A DNA stretch of 64,000 nucleotides from NCBI RefSeq assembly GCF_023159225.1, contig NC_063176.1, positions 7,452,963 through 7,516,962 of the forward strand, read 5' to 3'. The stretch comes from Perognathus longimembris pacificus (taxonomy: Eukaryota; Chordata; Mammalia; Rodentia; Heteromyidae). The notes beneath the pieces were generated by a model. That model had not been told where the DNA came from. It saw only the letters and a program-made list of their open reading frames with translations, and did no database searches. The position numbers and the translations under genes are program-made. Below, piece by piece: positions 34,440 to 44,781 of the stretch (position 1 is the stretch's first letter; each line of letters starts with the position of its first letter).

Positions 34440-34796
34440 TCAGCTCTATAAAATATACAATAATTGTTATCTGTAGTCACACTGGAGTGCCCAAACCCAT
34501 CGGTACTTGTTATTCTTGTGGACCTTTAACTTAATACCCACTGATCATCTTTCCTTGCCCCTTTCTTACTCCCTTCCTCAGCCTCTGATAACCATCATTC
34601 TACTCTCATTTTTTTTTTTTTTTGCAGAGGTGATGTACAGGGGGTTACAGTTATATAAGTCAGGTAATTTTTGAATAGCGTCACCACTTCCCTGTTTTCC
34701 CCCAGTTTCTCCTTCCCAATACCCCTCCCCCACTGGTTGTTCAGCTCATTTTCAACACTGTCTGCTCTCAACTTCCTTGAGATGAAACTTGTTTAG
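34440..34796 (-). mobile_element. Old L1 3' UTR split by a younger L1 piece
   Basis: ATACAATAATTGTTATCTGTAGTCAC, CCTCTGATAACCATCATTCTACTC and, after an interruption, GTTTAGATTCCACATCAG follow the order of the reverse 3' region of old mammalian L1. The interruption (34613-34766) begins with a T run and TGATGTACAGGGGGTTACAG, a younger L1 3' end. The words TCTACTCTCA (left) and TCTGCTCTCA (right) look like its TSD. Confidence 0.6.
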
Positions 34797-35008
34797 ATTC
34801 CACATCAGTAGCTACTCAAGAGGCTGAGGTATCAGCTCAAAGCCATTCAGGGAAGGAAAATCTATTAGACTCCTCTCTCCAAACAATCACCAAAAAAAAC
34901 CAAAACAGAAATGGAGCCGTGGCTTAAATGGTAGACTTTCTAGCCTTGGACTGGAAAGCTTAGGTACAGTGCCCAAGCCCTGAGTTCAAGATCCCCACGC
35001 CCAAAACC
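34797..35008 (+). mobile_element. B1/ID-like chimeric SINE (diverged)
   Basis: AGCTACTCAAGAGGCTGAGG begins a truncated B1. The second half (GGAGCCGTGGCTTAAATGG ... CAAGCCCTGAGTTCAAG) is the ID-like unit. It is the third layer in the nest with the two L1 pieces to its left. Confidence 0.75.
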
Positions 35009-35091
35009 TTAGAGTTGTATAGATTCATCCCTCCCACTGCCCAGTAATACCCCAGTGAATGCAATCAGAAAGCCGTGGGGCCTCTCCCCTG

Positions 35092-35396
35092 TGTTAGTCA
35101 GCTTTCCCTTACTGTAATAAACACCTGAGACAAATGACCTTTCTCTATATAAAGAGAAAGGGTTGATTTTGGCTCACAGTTCTGGTGTTTCAGTCTGTAA
35201 GGTTTATAGTGGAGAGAGGTGCATATTGTTGTGGAGAAGCATGTCCTAGAGCAACCATTCATCGTACAGATGGAATGCATGGGAAAGGGAAAGAGATCAG
35301 GGACCCACAATCCACCACTCCTAATAGCGCTACCAGCTGGGGATGGAGCCTTTAACATATGAGACTTTAGGAAGTATTCCAAATTCAAATCCCAGC
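35092..35396 (-). mobile_element. Solo MaLR-type LTR
   Basis: TGTTAGTCAGCTTTCCCTTACTG and TAAACACCTGAGACAAATGACC are the reverse of the MaLR LTR 3' end ('acccagtctcaggtattttgtta...gactaagaca'). TTTTGGCTCACAGTTCTGG and the terminal TTCAAATCCCAGC match the rest and the reversed LTR start. Only LTR sequence is present. The open frame 35098-35388 on minus lies within it and is not a gene. This is a non-autonomous ERVL-related relic. Confidence 0.7.
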
Positions 35397-35699
35397 GGCC
35401 TCTTTTCCTTCAGTATTTGTTTCTCTCACCAGTCAATCCAGTCTTTTGCTTGTTTATTAGTTTGCTATTTTCTCACCTTCTTTGTTCCTGTAAATGTTGC
35501 ATTGCTTGTAACAAAGTTAGGAATAAGAGAGAAGGGGCAAAGGAGAAGAAACAAAAGGATGAATAAGGAGAAAAACAGAGACAAGCAATGAACAATAAAG
35601 CACCTGGAATGGAGGATGAATAAGACTTGAACAGCATATTATACCCCAAGGCCAATAAGATGGCAAGAGATGGTAATTTGAGACAGTTCATGGCTTTTT
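35397..35699. other. Unassigned DNA
   Basis: Frames on both strands here have no domains. A purine-rich stretch lies at 35522-35590. Confidence 0.45.
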
Positions 35700-36020
35700 T
35701 TTTATTCACTTAAGAGTGAGGCCATACTCTGCAGACTTAATGGTAACTAGATGCTCACAAATTTATTCAGATTGTTATGTCAGGGTCACCCTGACATTAA
35801 CTGCAAGAGATTTGTTTGGTAATAGCATATACAGAAACCCAGAGAGAAGAACAGGAAGAAAGCCTCCACATAGTTTAGCTTTCTGGAGAGTCCTTGTGGT
35901 CTCGCATTTACCATTAAAGAGTAGCCAGCAGTGCGCTTTCTTTAGGAAAGCCACAGACGTCATATGACGAAAGTTTGAGTGATAAAAAGTCTTTGCAAAC
36001 TCTCTTAAATTCAATGACTT
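35700..36020. promoter_or_regulatory. Candidate cis-regulatory block with palindromic sites
   Basis: Repeat-free sequence with a perfect 21-base palindrome at 35777-35797 (arms ATGTCAGGGT / ACCCTGACAT around a C). It includes GGTCACCCTGACA (35784-35796), which matches the oestrogen-response-element pattern GGTCAnnnTGACC at nine of ten defined bases. A perfect 12-base palindrome, CGTCATATGACG (35958-35969), holds two CRE-like TGACG half sites. No coding signal is convincing. Regulatory function is inference from motifs. Confidence 0.35.
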
Positions 36021-36574
36021 CTGGGTACAAATAGACTTTGAGTCCTATGAAAAGAAGTTACTTTGTTCTCTGGAGTCTATTGGTATCTTTGAAGTGATTT
36101 TGTGTCTCTTTTCCTCTTAGCTCTAGTTAAATCAGCTTTCCAGAAATTTAGAGCCAAAGAAAAGCTGTTGCTCAAATGAAGTAAAGTCAAAATGTAGGAA
36201 AAGAATGGTATGTTTCTCACATTTGCATTTGTCTGATGGCTTTAACCGACAGAAGTATAAAATGCATTGTATTATATTAACTAATATTTCTAATTTAAGA
36301 TTCATCAATAATGCAAAATGAGAAAGCTAGGGCATGTATGTGTTTGAGTAAGCTGCATCTTAGGAATTCTCTGCTATTTGTACCTTGTGGGGTAGGAATA
36401 TACATAAAACTCATATTGGTTAAAGCATAATTTTGACAGAAATTCACCAAAAATAGCATAACTTAAATTTTAATATAAATATTTTCAGCTGCAGTAGAAT
36501 TAGACTTTGATTTTTAGATAGGATTGTATCAAATACAATAAAGTGCAATCAAGTCTTCAGATACATTGTGTGGT
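36021..36574. other. Unassigned AT-rich DNA
   Basis: No gene or named repeat. Confidence 0.45.
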
Positions 36575-36575
36575 T

Positions 36576-36732
36576 TAAGCATTAGGTTTGTGGATTATGA
36601 TCTGTTTCTATAATCCTAGTACTTCAAAGGTTGAGGCAGGAAGATCATGACTTTGAGGCCAACAGGAGCTATAGAATAAACTCTGGGCCAGCCTGTGCTG
36701 TATAAGGATATGTGATCTCAGAAACCTTAAAA
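36576..36732 (+). mobile_element. B1-type SINE
   Basis: TATAATCCTAGTACTTCAAAGG, TTGAGGCAGGAAGATCATGAC and CTTTGAGGCCAACAGG are B1. GGGCCAGCCTGTGCTGTATAAGG ... GTGATCTCAGAAACC completes it with an internal extension near 36662-36685. An A-rich end follows. Confidence 0.75.
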
Positions 36733-36978
36733 AGAAGCGTTACTTCTCATAGGGAGTATAATAAGAATATGTAGAAAGTCAGGATGAATGTGTTCATATT
36801 AACAATTATAGAAAAGTTTTCCTTTATTAAAATTAGTAGCACTAATTAATTGTACAGTCGCATTTCATTGTGATACTTATGGCATATATGTAATGAACTT
36901 CAATCAAGTTTACCATATCTATAACACTGTTTTCCTCCCTACTAACTTTTAGTAGCTTTTGGTGGATTTCATTGTGCT

Positions 36979-36981
<3 letters not shown>

Positions 36982-37024
<43 letters not shown>
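36982..37024. repeat. (CA)21 microsatellite
   Basis: An uninterrupted CA run inside an old L1 remnant. Confidence 0.96.
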
Positions 37025-37026
<2 letters not shown>

Positions 37027-37281
37027 CTGTATACAATGTTCTTTTATAGTATCCACCGACTATCACCTTCTTCTTTGCCCTTCCTATTATGCACTAGTTA
37101 CTTTCCTAACAGTCTCTCTTTTACAATCATGACAGATTACTATTTATAGGTCTAGATTCTGCAAATGAGTAATAATAATACATAACATTTTTTCTGGGCC
37201 TGACTTGCTTTGATTAACTTGATGATCTCCAGTTCCATCCACTGTCCTCTATATGATATAATTTAATTCACTTGGTGTATG

Positions 37282-37309
37282 TGTGTGTATATATATATAT
37301 ATACACACA
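37282..37309. repeat. TG/TA/CA self-complementary repeat
   Basis: TGTGTGTAT, then ten alternating AT bases, then ATACACACA make a perfect 28-base palindrome of alternating purine and pyrimidine. It can form Z-DNA or a cruciform. Confidence 0.9.
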
Positions 37310-37500
37310 ATATTATATATTAAATATACAATATATGCATACAGTGTATACAAACATACATTATTTTATATTATTTTATTTATCCAGTCCTCAGCTGCTG
37401 GACATGTAAGCTAGATTTGTATCTTGTCTATTGTAAATAATGCAGTTACAAGTCTGGGTATGCAAGTGTCTCTCTCTTAGAGAAACATAAATATTTCTGA

Positions 37501-38063
37501 ATAGTCAAAGTAATCCTGAGCAAAAAGAGCAATGCTGTGACTAACTTTTATGTTTTTTGAAAGGACATTATTATCACTTAAATCTTTCATATTTTTTTCT
37601 GTTCATTTTAGTCAGCTTATAAAGTCCGATTTTGATTTCTCTTTTTAAGAAATTCTGAAGAGACGGGTTAAAAGCTGACTCTTCCAATTACTAAGACTGT
37701 AAACGTGGTGCTTATAAAACATCTCGGTGTCTGTGGTTTCTCCAGTGTATGACCAGGAATAGAACACTCTCTCCACTGTAGTACCTCGTACAGTCCTGAT
37801 AAGGTGATGGTAGTTTGTAGACAAAGCACACGTGGCTCTCTGGAACAGTAACACATCTGCACATGTTGGATACTTACACGCAAGATGAATTCATGTGATG
37901 GCTTAGGTGATTCCTGACTGTCCTACGGTTCACATTTTCTTGCTGAGATGAACACTGCATGTGTCCTGCACCAGGGGAAATAATGGAGAGTATCTGCATG
38001 GTTCATATTGTAGGGATGCAGAATAGCTAGAGTTTCCTTCTTAGGCCAAGAAGTTTTGATTCT
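37501..38063. other. Unassigned DNA
   Basis: Two overlapping minus-strand frames (37645-37883) have no known domain. The region retains some CpG (AAACGTGGTGC, CACACGTGGC) but resembles no family. Confidence 0.4.
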
Positions 38064-38075
38064 AAGATAAGTTTA

Positions 38076-38282
38076 GGGCTGGGAATGTGGCATAGCAGTA
38101 AAGTGCTTGCCTAGCATGCAAGAAGCCCTGGATTCGATTTCTCAACACATTAACAGAAAAAAAAAAAAGCCGGAAGTGGTACTGTGGCTCAAGTGGCAGA
38201 GTGCTAGCCTTGAGCAAAAAGAAGCCAGGGACAGTGCTCAGGCTCTGAGTTCAAGCCCCAGGACCAGCCAAAGGAAAAAAAA
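38076..38282 (+). mobile_element. ID/ID-like dimer SINE
   Basis: The first monomer has GGCATAGCAGTAAAGTGC and GGATTCGATTTC. An internal A12 linker separates it from the second monomer (CTGTGGCTCAAGTGGCAGAG). The TSD AAGATAAGTTTA is perfect at 38064-38075 and 38283-38294. The short plus frame over it is read-through. Confidence 0.93.
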
Positions 38283-38294
38283 AAGATAAGTTTA

Positions 38295-39504
38295 ATTCTA
38301 AATATTGTCAATATTTTACCTATTCTGTTTGCACACTTTATGTGAAATCTGCACAAAAAGGTATAAAATATTCCCTTTATGTCCCATAGGCTAATGGTAA
38401 CATATTGATCATGTTTTTCAATATGGTTAATATTTTCCTCTGTTCTTGTTATCTTCCCTTGGAAAAGAAACACTGCATTGTACCCAGTGCATCCTTGTAT
38501 TTTAAATTTTATTACCTGGTACTTATATGGGGATGTGGCTTCTATATTTTTGTTTGTATGACATTAACTGGAGCTTTTATAAAACATTTAAATAGTTGCA
38601 ATTTCAAAAGTTATATACTTATGCACCTTGTGTTCTACTGTAGCTATCGTATTACAGGCAGGGAGAGAAAGATATCACTGGCATTCTGTTTGGTCTAATT
38701 GCACAGCACAATCTCAATGGAACAAAGGGTAATAAAGGAAAATTGCACCATCTACACCTCCAAATTTTATAGGCTGCAGTTCAAATCAGCATAGGTGGAC
38801 AACTTGCAATGAAGTTGCTTTGAATTCACATTCATGTGAGTTTGAATATTTATTTGTTTTCCTAGGCATTAAGAAATCTGTTTTTAGTAAATACTGTTAA
38901 AAATATTGACTTGAACTACAGATCAATGAAAATCTTAAACATCGTATAAATCACTTACTGGTTTAGAGATAGTTAAGTGCCTATAATGCATTATTTTCTT
39001 TAAATCATTCCTCTTTTATTATTTCATTGCAATTGGAAAGAATAATTTTTGTCCTTCACTTAGGATTTCTCCAAGTTATTATCTTCATTGGCACATATAT
39101 AAGAAATGCAATTTGTTTTTGCAATTCCTTACAGAGATCAGACACACTGGACAGACTGCTTCTTAATTACACCGGAAATGGTTATTCTACGATTTTCTTT
39201 AGCTTTATAGCTCTAGATGATTTTTCATTCAAGTAACGTTTGTAGAATAATGAAAGAAATCTCCCAAGTATATAATATAAAATGTTATACAATCAATTAT
39301 AAGAATACATGGCTAATTGCAACCTCCAACAGCTTTGTAATAGGTCCTACTCTAAGCATATGGACTTGATTTGCACATCACGTGAACTTTTGAGCATTTA
39401 TGTGACACTGAGAAACACATAGCTACGTCCTTATTAAAAACAGCAGAAAGAAAGTTTAATGAGTTTTTTAGAGGAGTATTTGTCACTACATCTTTTCTTC
39501 CCCT
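38295..39504. other. Unassigned AT-rich DNA
   Basis: Frames at 38405-38698 and 39027-39236 (plus) show hydrophobic composition but no recognisable domain. Confidence 0.4.
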
Positions 39505-40110
39505 CTTTTCTTTTTATTATTATCTTTAAGTAGTTGTGCAAAGGAGTTGCTATTTAACGAAGCAGTTCATGAATATACTTACTATATCTTGATCAATTTC
39601 ACCCCTTCAACATGTTCATCCATCCCTTCCCTGCCCATTCTTTTCCATTCCCTCTGCTTAATTGTGTTAGACGATACATTGGATTAAACATAGAAATGAG
39701 ATTAGTACAGAAACCCAGAAGAAACCAACATCTCATACAAAATTAATCATTTGAAGCATTTAACAACAAAAGAATTCTTAAATTTCACTTTTGTATTATT
39801 TTCTTTTATTGTGTTAAAATGTTGATTGTATAAACTTACATTCCACCCAATATATATACTTAATAGTTTTAAGCTAGTCTAGCTTCCACATTTAAGGCAA
39901 AGCATGAATCCCTTGTCTCTCTGGGCCTGACGTATTTTACTTAACATAATTTTTCCAGGTCATTTCATTTCTTTACAGATGGTAAAATATTGTTTCTAAA
40001 GGATGATTCCACAGTGTGGATACGGTGAATAGTGTGGCAATAAACATGCTTCTGTTGCTTCAGTGTATATTGGTTTGTAATCTTTTCATTTCAGAGGAGA
40101 AACACAAAAC
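39505..40110 (-). mobile_element. L1 3' part, older subfamily
   Basis: The left end TATTATCTTTAAGTAGTTGTGC is the L1 3' terminus. Further right, AGCTAGTCTAGCTTCCACATT, CTCTGGGCCTGACGTATTTTAC, CAGATGGTAAAATATTG and GTGAATAGTGTGGCAATAAACATGC are the reverse of the ORF2 C-terminal region. About 150 bases in the middle are diverged. No frame is intact. Confidence 0.65.
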
Positions 40111-40539
40111 ACTGTGTGCAAATACTGCCTACAACCACTAGTATAATTCCAGTTATATTAGATAGCGATCTGTTTTGTACAGATGATATAAAATTTTGGG
40201 TTTTGGTTTCAGAAAGACATTTTCACACACACACACACCTAGAAATAGTTTCTATTGGTGTTTTTTTTTTCTTTCCATTTCTCTCTTCTTGATTTTATTT
40301 AACTCTTATTTCCTTTGTTCTGGTTTTGACCTCAGCAGAGTAAGAGCTGGAGTCCTTTTCCAGGTATACGCTGCTTTGATTCTCTGATTTGATTTCTGTT
40401 TTGTGCACATCAGCTCCATCCCAATATGATAGAAGACCTAATATTAGGCTCCATTTCTATTTCACTTTTTAGTTTGATGATTTTTCTAGAACATATAGCA
40501 TTAATAATACAATTTGCATGAAATCAAGGATAGAGAGCT

Positions 40540-40935
40540 TTGTTAATTCGTTCATCCATTTCCAGTGATTTCTTATTATTCACCAAACATTATATGAGGT
40601 ACTAGAGACATAAAGAAGATTGTTTCATTTTGCTTCATTTCATTTCAGTTCAATTCAGTTCTGAAACTCTCAGTGAAGTAGAAGGAAGCAGTGACACAAA
40701 AGAAGATAAATTCAATAAAATATGATTATAAGTGCTGTGAATATGGGTAGTTATAAAAACAGGACTGGTCAATTCTCTGGCTATTAGGAAGGTAATGTTG
40801 GGGCTTAATATTGAGAGAAGAATGGTCTTTGCCAAGTGTTGGGAAGATTGTTCCAAGAAGAGGGAGCCGTGTGAAAAGTAAACATCTGTATTTATGTAAC
40901 TGGAGTATGTAGAAAGATTGATACTTAGAGGAGTT
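40540..40935 (+). repeat. Possible ancient mammalian repeat
   Basis: GTTCATCCATTTCCAG..., AACATTATATGAGGTACTAGAG, then GGGAAGATTGTTCCAAGAAGAGG and AACTGGAGTATG follow the order of a widely dispersed old repeat ('ttcattcaacaaa ... ggtgctggggatac ... gagcattccaggcagaggg'). Family not named. The two minus-strand frames here are not supported. Confidence 0.4.
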
Positions 40936-41202
40936 TGAAGGTAGGCATCTAAAAGACAGGTTACTTGTACGTGGTGAGTACATCAGATAACTATCCATAT
41001 TGCCTCAGACTGTACAAGAATGTAAGGGAACTTAAACTTATTCCATAGCAAATGATAATTTCCATCATTTTAGTATGCTTTATTATATATGCACCTACGT
41101 TATAAACATTAAACCATACTTAGAAGTTATAGGTAAACAAGTATATGAGAGCACGGGTTGGGAGGAGTGTGCATAAACTGTTCCTTGAAAGTGGGATGCT
41201 CA

Positions 41203-41302
41203 GTGCTTGCTTCAGCAGTACAGATACTAAAATTGGAACAATATAGAGATGATTAGGATGGCCCCTGCTCTAGAATGAGACTCAAATTCATGAAGCATTC
41301 CA
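41203..41302 (+). pseudogene. U6 snRNA copy forming the 5' part of a chimera
   Basis: One hundred bases align without gaps to U6 positions 1-100, including GTGCTTGCTTCAGCAG, ACTAAAATTGGAACAATA and ATGGCCCCTGCTCTAGAATGA. Instead of the U6 TATTTTT terminus, the sequence runs straight into L1. U6 is the spliceosomal RNA most often found fused to L1 in mammals. It has no snRNA promoter upstream and is a dead copy. Confidence 0.92.
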
Positions 41303-42773
41303 AGTGTTTACCAGAACAGCTATGTTCATCGCAGCACAATTTACTATGGCTAAAATACAGAAACAACCCAGATGCCCCTCAGTAGATAAAGAAAATATGG
41401 TACATATACACAATGGAATCCTATGCCTCCATCAGAAAGAATGACATTGCCCCATTCGTAAGTACTTGGAAAAAAAACAAAAGCATACTAAGTGAAGTGA
41501 TCCAGACCCAAAGAAACATAAACTCTAGGGTTGCCCTCATTGGTAATAATTAGTTCATGTCTAGGATAGTCCTGGCAGAAGATCACAGTAGCTCAATAGC
41601 TATGTCCAGATAAACACATAAGACGATGCTAAGCAAAATGAACTCCAAGTTATGGAAATAAATGTTTTTTTTTAATCATTGTTGTAGTTATTTTCAACAT
41701 ACCCTGTGAAATTGTACTTTTTTCTTTTGTCTTTCTTGCCCATGGATTTACCGTTGATATCACTGTAACTGATTTTGGTACTCTGGGTATTGTATATACT
41801 TTTTTATTATAACACTATTTTATTTATTTTATTTTTAATTATTTGTTAAATTTTTATTGTCAAACTGAGGTACAGAGAGGTTACACTTTCATACCTTAGG
41901 CATTGGATACATTTCTTGTACTGTTTGTTACCTCCTCCCTCATTCCCCCTCCCCCTCCCCGTTTCCCTTTCCCCCCCATGAGTTGTACAGTTCATTTATA
42001 CCAAACAGTTTTGCAAGTATCACTTTTGTAGTCATTTGTCTTTTTTTTACCTTGTGTCTCTCGGTTTTGGTATTCCCTTTCTATTTCCTAGTTCAAATTC
42101 CAGTATACACGGTTTACAATGTACTCAGATAAGATACACAGATTAGTTCAGGTACAACCATAGGAAGGGGAAACAAGAAGATCATCAATTATAGAAGCTA
42201 CAGTTACACATAGCACATTGAAAGTAATTACAACAGTGATATGACAGTCATTTCCATAACATGGAGTTCATTTCACTTAGCATCATCTTATGTGTTCATA
42301 AGGGCATAGCTATTGGGCTGTTGTGATCCTCTGCTGTGACTAGCCTAAACTTGTGCTAATTATTCCCTATGAGGGAGACCATAGAGTCCATGTTTCTTTG
42401 GGTCTGGCTCACTTCACTTAGTATAATTTTTTCCAAGTCCCTCCATTTCCTTACGAATGGGGCAATGTCATTCTTTCTGGCAGTGGAAATACCACGATCA
42501 TGTATATACTTTTATTGGAACTAGGTCGAAGAGAAGGGAACATCAAAATGGAGACACAAAGGGTAAAAGGTGAACCAATGCAATGGCAATACTTACAAGA
42601 CAATATGCTATAAGCCAACTCTACAATTTGTGGGGAGGGAGGGAATTATTAGGGAAGGGGGAAGGTGGGAGAAAAATGAGGGGGGAGGTAACAAGTTTGA
42701 TAAGAAATGTACTCATTGCCTTATGTATGAAACTGTAACCCCTCTGTATATCATTCTGACAATTAATTAAAAT
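41303..42773 (+). mobile_element. L1 3' portion of the U6-L1 chimeric retrocopy
   Basis: Bases 41303-41640 encode, with frameshifts and stops, the end of L1 ORF2 (GCAGCACAATTTACTATGGC, GTACATATACACAATGGAATCC). The 3' UTR continues to 41803, is interrupted by another L1, and resumes at 42514 (GGAACTAGGTCGAAGAG) until AATTAATTAAAATAAAA. The whole unit from the U6 start is bracketed by AAAGTGGGATGCTCAG (41188-41203) and AAAATGGGATGCACAG (42774-42789), 14 of 16 identical. One TSD around both parts shows they inserted together. Confidence 0.9.
41804..42500 (-). mobile_element. L1 nested inside the U6-L1 chimera
   Basis: Reverse L1 3' UTR and the ORF2 end (TTATTGTCAAACTGAGGTACAG ... CCACTTCACTTAGTATAATTT-type text). 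It is flanked by TGTATATACTTTT at 41791-41803 and 42501-42513, so it inserted into the L1 3' UTR after the chimera. It belongs to the same L1 family as its host and as 12885, 44207 and 54039. Confidence 0.9.
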
Positions 42774-43044
42774 AAAATGGGATGCACAGCCACAGTAATG
42801 GTGTGAATGAGAAAGAGTAGTTGTGAAGGCTCCAATTTATAGCAATTTCTCCGAGACTATCCATAAAATACTGGTACAGGGCATGGCACTAAGACACAGA
42901 CATTACATTCATGTGATGAATGCTGCTTTTTTATGTAGAAAGTTTTGCTGTTGGTTTCTCCTTTGTTCTTGTTTGTGTGGGTATAAACATCTCACGGCTC
43001 TTTCACAAATACAAGTGGAAAGGGAACTTTGCTTCTATTTTCCT

Positions 43045-43215
43045 AAAATATCAATTTTTAATTGTTATTATAAAAGTGATGTACAGGGAAGTTACAGTTC
43101 TATAAGTAATGAGTGTATTTCTTTTTGGACAAGGTCACCCCTTCCCTCACTCTCTCAGTTTTTCTCTCTCATCTCCACCCACTAGATAAGTAGTTCATTT
43201 TCAACATCCCTTTCC
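43045..43215 (-). mobile_element. L1 3'-end fragment
   Basis: TTATTATAAAAGTGATGTACAGG, AAGTTACAGTTCTATAAG, then CTTCCCTCACTCTCTCAG and AGTAGTTCATTTTCAACA, as in the fragment at 34613. Open frames over it are unsupported. The 43216-43763 sequence following shows nothing recognisable apart from a domainless minus frame. Confidence 0.6.
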
Positions 43216-43763
43216 CCCAGAGCTATGGAAAACATAAACACTATTTTAAACAATGGCCTTACTCTCAACTTGTGGTTTTTATTATATCTACCTGGATAAT
43301 GTTCCCGAACTCATTATAGTAGAATGTAGAAATACTAGGTACAAATTTGTGATTTTTGTAGTATGAATGAGTCTAGAAATCCAACTTGCAAAGTGACTAC
43401 AGTGAGCAATATTGCTCTGTGAGTTGAACATTTCCAAGAAAGTAGATTTTTTTAAACACACAATTAAATATAAAATATTAATACTTGATAGAAGAAGATT
43501 AAAAAGATAAAATGAACATATATTGTAAAGACAGGAATGAAAGAAAAAAGCCCAAGTAGCTATACTAAAATATGAAAAAGTGAATTTCTCAAAGAATGTT
43601 AGAAAAGGGATGGACATTGTACAATTATAAAAGAATGACTTTTCTCAAAGGCCACATGAGAGTTATAGAATATACAAAAACTGGTAGAACAAAAGGAAGA
43701 AATAGAAAAAAACAAACCATTACATTTTAGAGTAGGAAAAATACCTTTCTTCCTTGACAAAGG

Positions 43764-43932
43764 TTCGAACTCAAGGCATCAACCTTGCCAGACCAGTCAG
43801 TACTTTACCACTTGAGCCATACTCCCAGGGAATTTTGCTTTGAGTGTGTTTTTCAGATGGCGTATCCCATAACCTTTTTCTCTACTTCCTGAGTAGTTGA
43901 AATTACAACTGTGTGACCGTACACCTGGTCCT
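43764..43932 (-). mobile_element. Old B1/ID-like chimeric SINE
   Basis: TTCGAACTCAAGGCATCAACC and TTTACCACTTGAGCCATACTCC belong to the ID-like unit. ACTTCCTGAGTAGTTGAAATTACAACTGTGTGACC is the reverse B1 end. It is strongly diverged, with an internal deletion. Confidence 0.7.
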
Positions 43933-44206
43933 AGAAAACGTTTCCCATACTTACCTTTATTTTAACTATTTATCCTACAGATTCAATGACACTTTTTCTG
44001 AGTTTCTAGACTTTCAAAAACCAAATATTGAGGCCTGTTGATATAATCTATTAATATTTATATACATTACATTATTTCCTTTCTTCATCCTTTATATTTT
44101 GAAGTCTTTGCTTTAACTTTTATATATCTAACTCAGTGTGTTACTCTATTTCAGAAAATGCAAAAGATGATTTATTAAAAAACAGAACAGAATTTCTTTC
44201 TGTTTT

Positions 44207-44503
44207 TTCAAATTTTTATTATCAAACTGATGTACAGAAAGGTTACAGTTTCATACGTTAGGCATTGGATACATTTCTTGTACTGTTTGTTACCTTGTCC
44301 CTCATATCCCCCTCCCCCCCCTTTTCCTTCCCCCCCCCCCCAGGTGTTCAGTTCACTTACACCAAACAGTTTTGCAAGTATTGCTTTTGTAGTTGTTTGT
44401 CTTTTTTTACCCTGTGTCTCTCAATTTTGGTATTCCCTAGTTCCAATACCAGTATACACGGTTTCCAATATACTCAGATCAGATTACAGAGATAGTAGAT
44501 TAG
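44207..44503 (-). mobile_element. 5'-truncated L1 3' end
   Basis: TTTTTATTATCAAACTGATGTAC, AGGTTACAGTTTCATACG, the C-rich run CCCCCCTTTTCC and CCAATATACTCAGATCAG match the element at 54039. It stops where a B1 fragment begins. No TSD was located. The plus-strand frames here (44230-44526) are artefacts. Confidence 0.8.
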
Positions 44504-44504
44504 C

Positions 44505-44570
44505 ATCCAAGTCTGGTGGTGCATAGCTGTAATGGTATCACCAGGAGGCTGAGGCAGAAAGTTTATGAAA
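44505..44570 (+). mobile_element. B1 fragment
   Basis: AAGTCTGGTGGTGCATAGCTGTAATG, ACCAGGAGGCTGAGGCAG and AGTTTATGAAAATAAG form a B1 head and middle, followed by a purine-rich expansion. Confidence 0.7.
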
Positions 44571-44571
44571 A

Positions 44572-44781
44572 TAAGTGAGTGAGAGAGGGAAGAGAAAGAA
44601 GAGAGAGACAAAGGGAGAGAAGGAAGGCAGGAGAGAGAAAAACCTTCTAAGTAGTCTTGATAAACTTTTCTTTTCCTTCTCTTCTTCCCTCCTTCCCCTT
44701 CTCCTCCTCCTCCCCTCCCCCTCCTCCCCCTTCTCCCCTTCCTCCACCTCCTCTTCCTCCCTCTTCCCCCACCCCCTCCTC
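44572..44781. repeat. Purine tract facing a pyrimidine tract
   Basis: A GAGAGAGGGAAGAG-type purine run (44572-44645) is followed, after about 20 mixed bases, by a CTCCTCC/CTTCC pyrimidine run (44665-44781). The frames it produces on both strands (Arg/Glu/Gly or Ser/Leu/Pro) are not genes. The two runs lie between a plus-strand B1 fragment and a minus-strand SINE, so each could be one element's expanded tail. Together they form a loose inverted repeat. Confidence 0.9.

Larger units (their letters stand above)
36830..37500 (-). mobile_element. Old L1 3' region interrupted by microsatellites
   Basis: The reverse order is kept: ATGGCATATATGTAATG, AACTTTTAGTAGC, TAGATTCTGCAAATGAGTAATA, CTGGGCCTGACTTGCTTTG, CCAGTTCCATCCACTG, TTTATCCAGTCCTCAGCTGC, CTTGTCTATTGTAAATAATGC. 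This matches the end of L1 ORF2 and the 3' UTR of an old subfamily. It is highly decayed and carries (CA)n at 36982-37024 and a TG/TA palindrome at 37282-37309. Confidence 0.65.
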
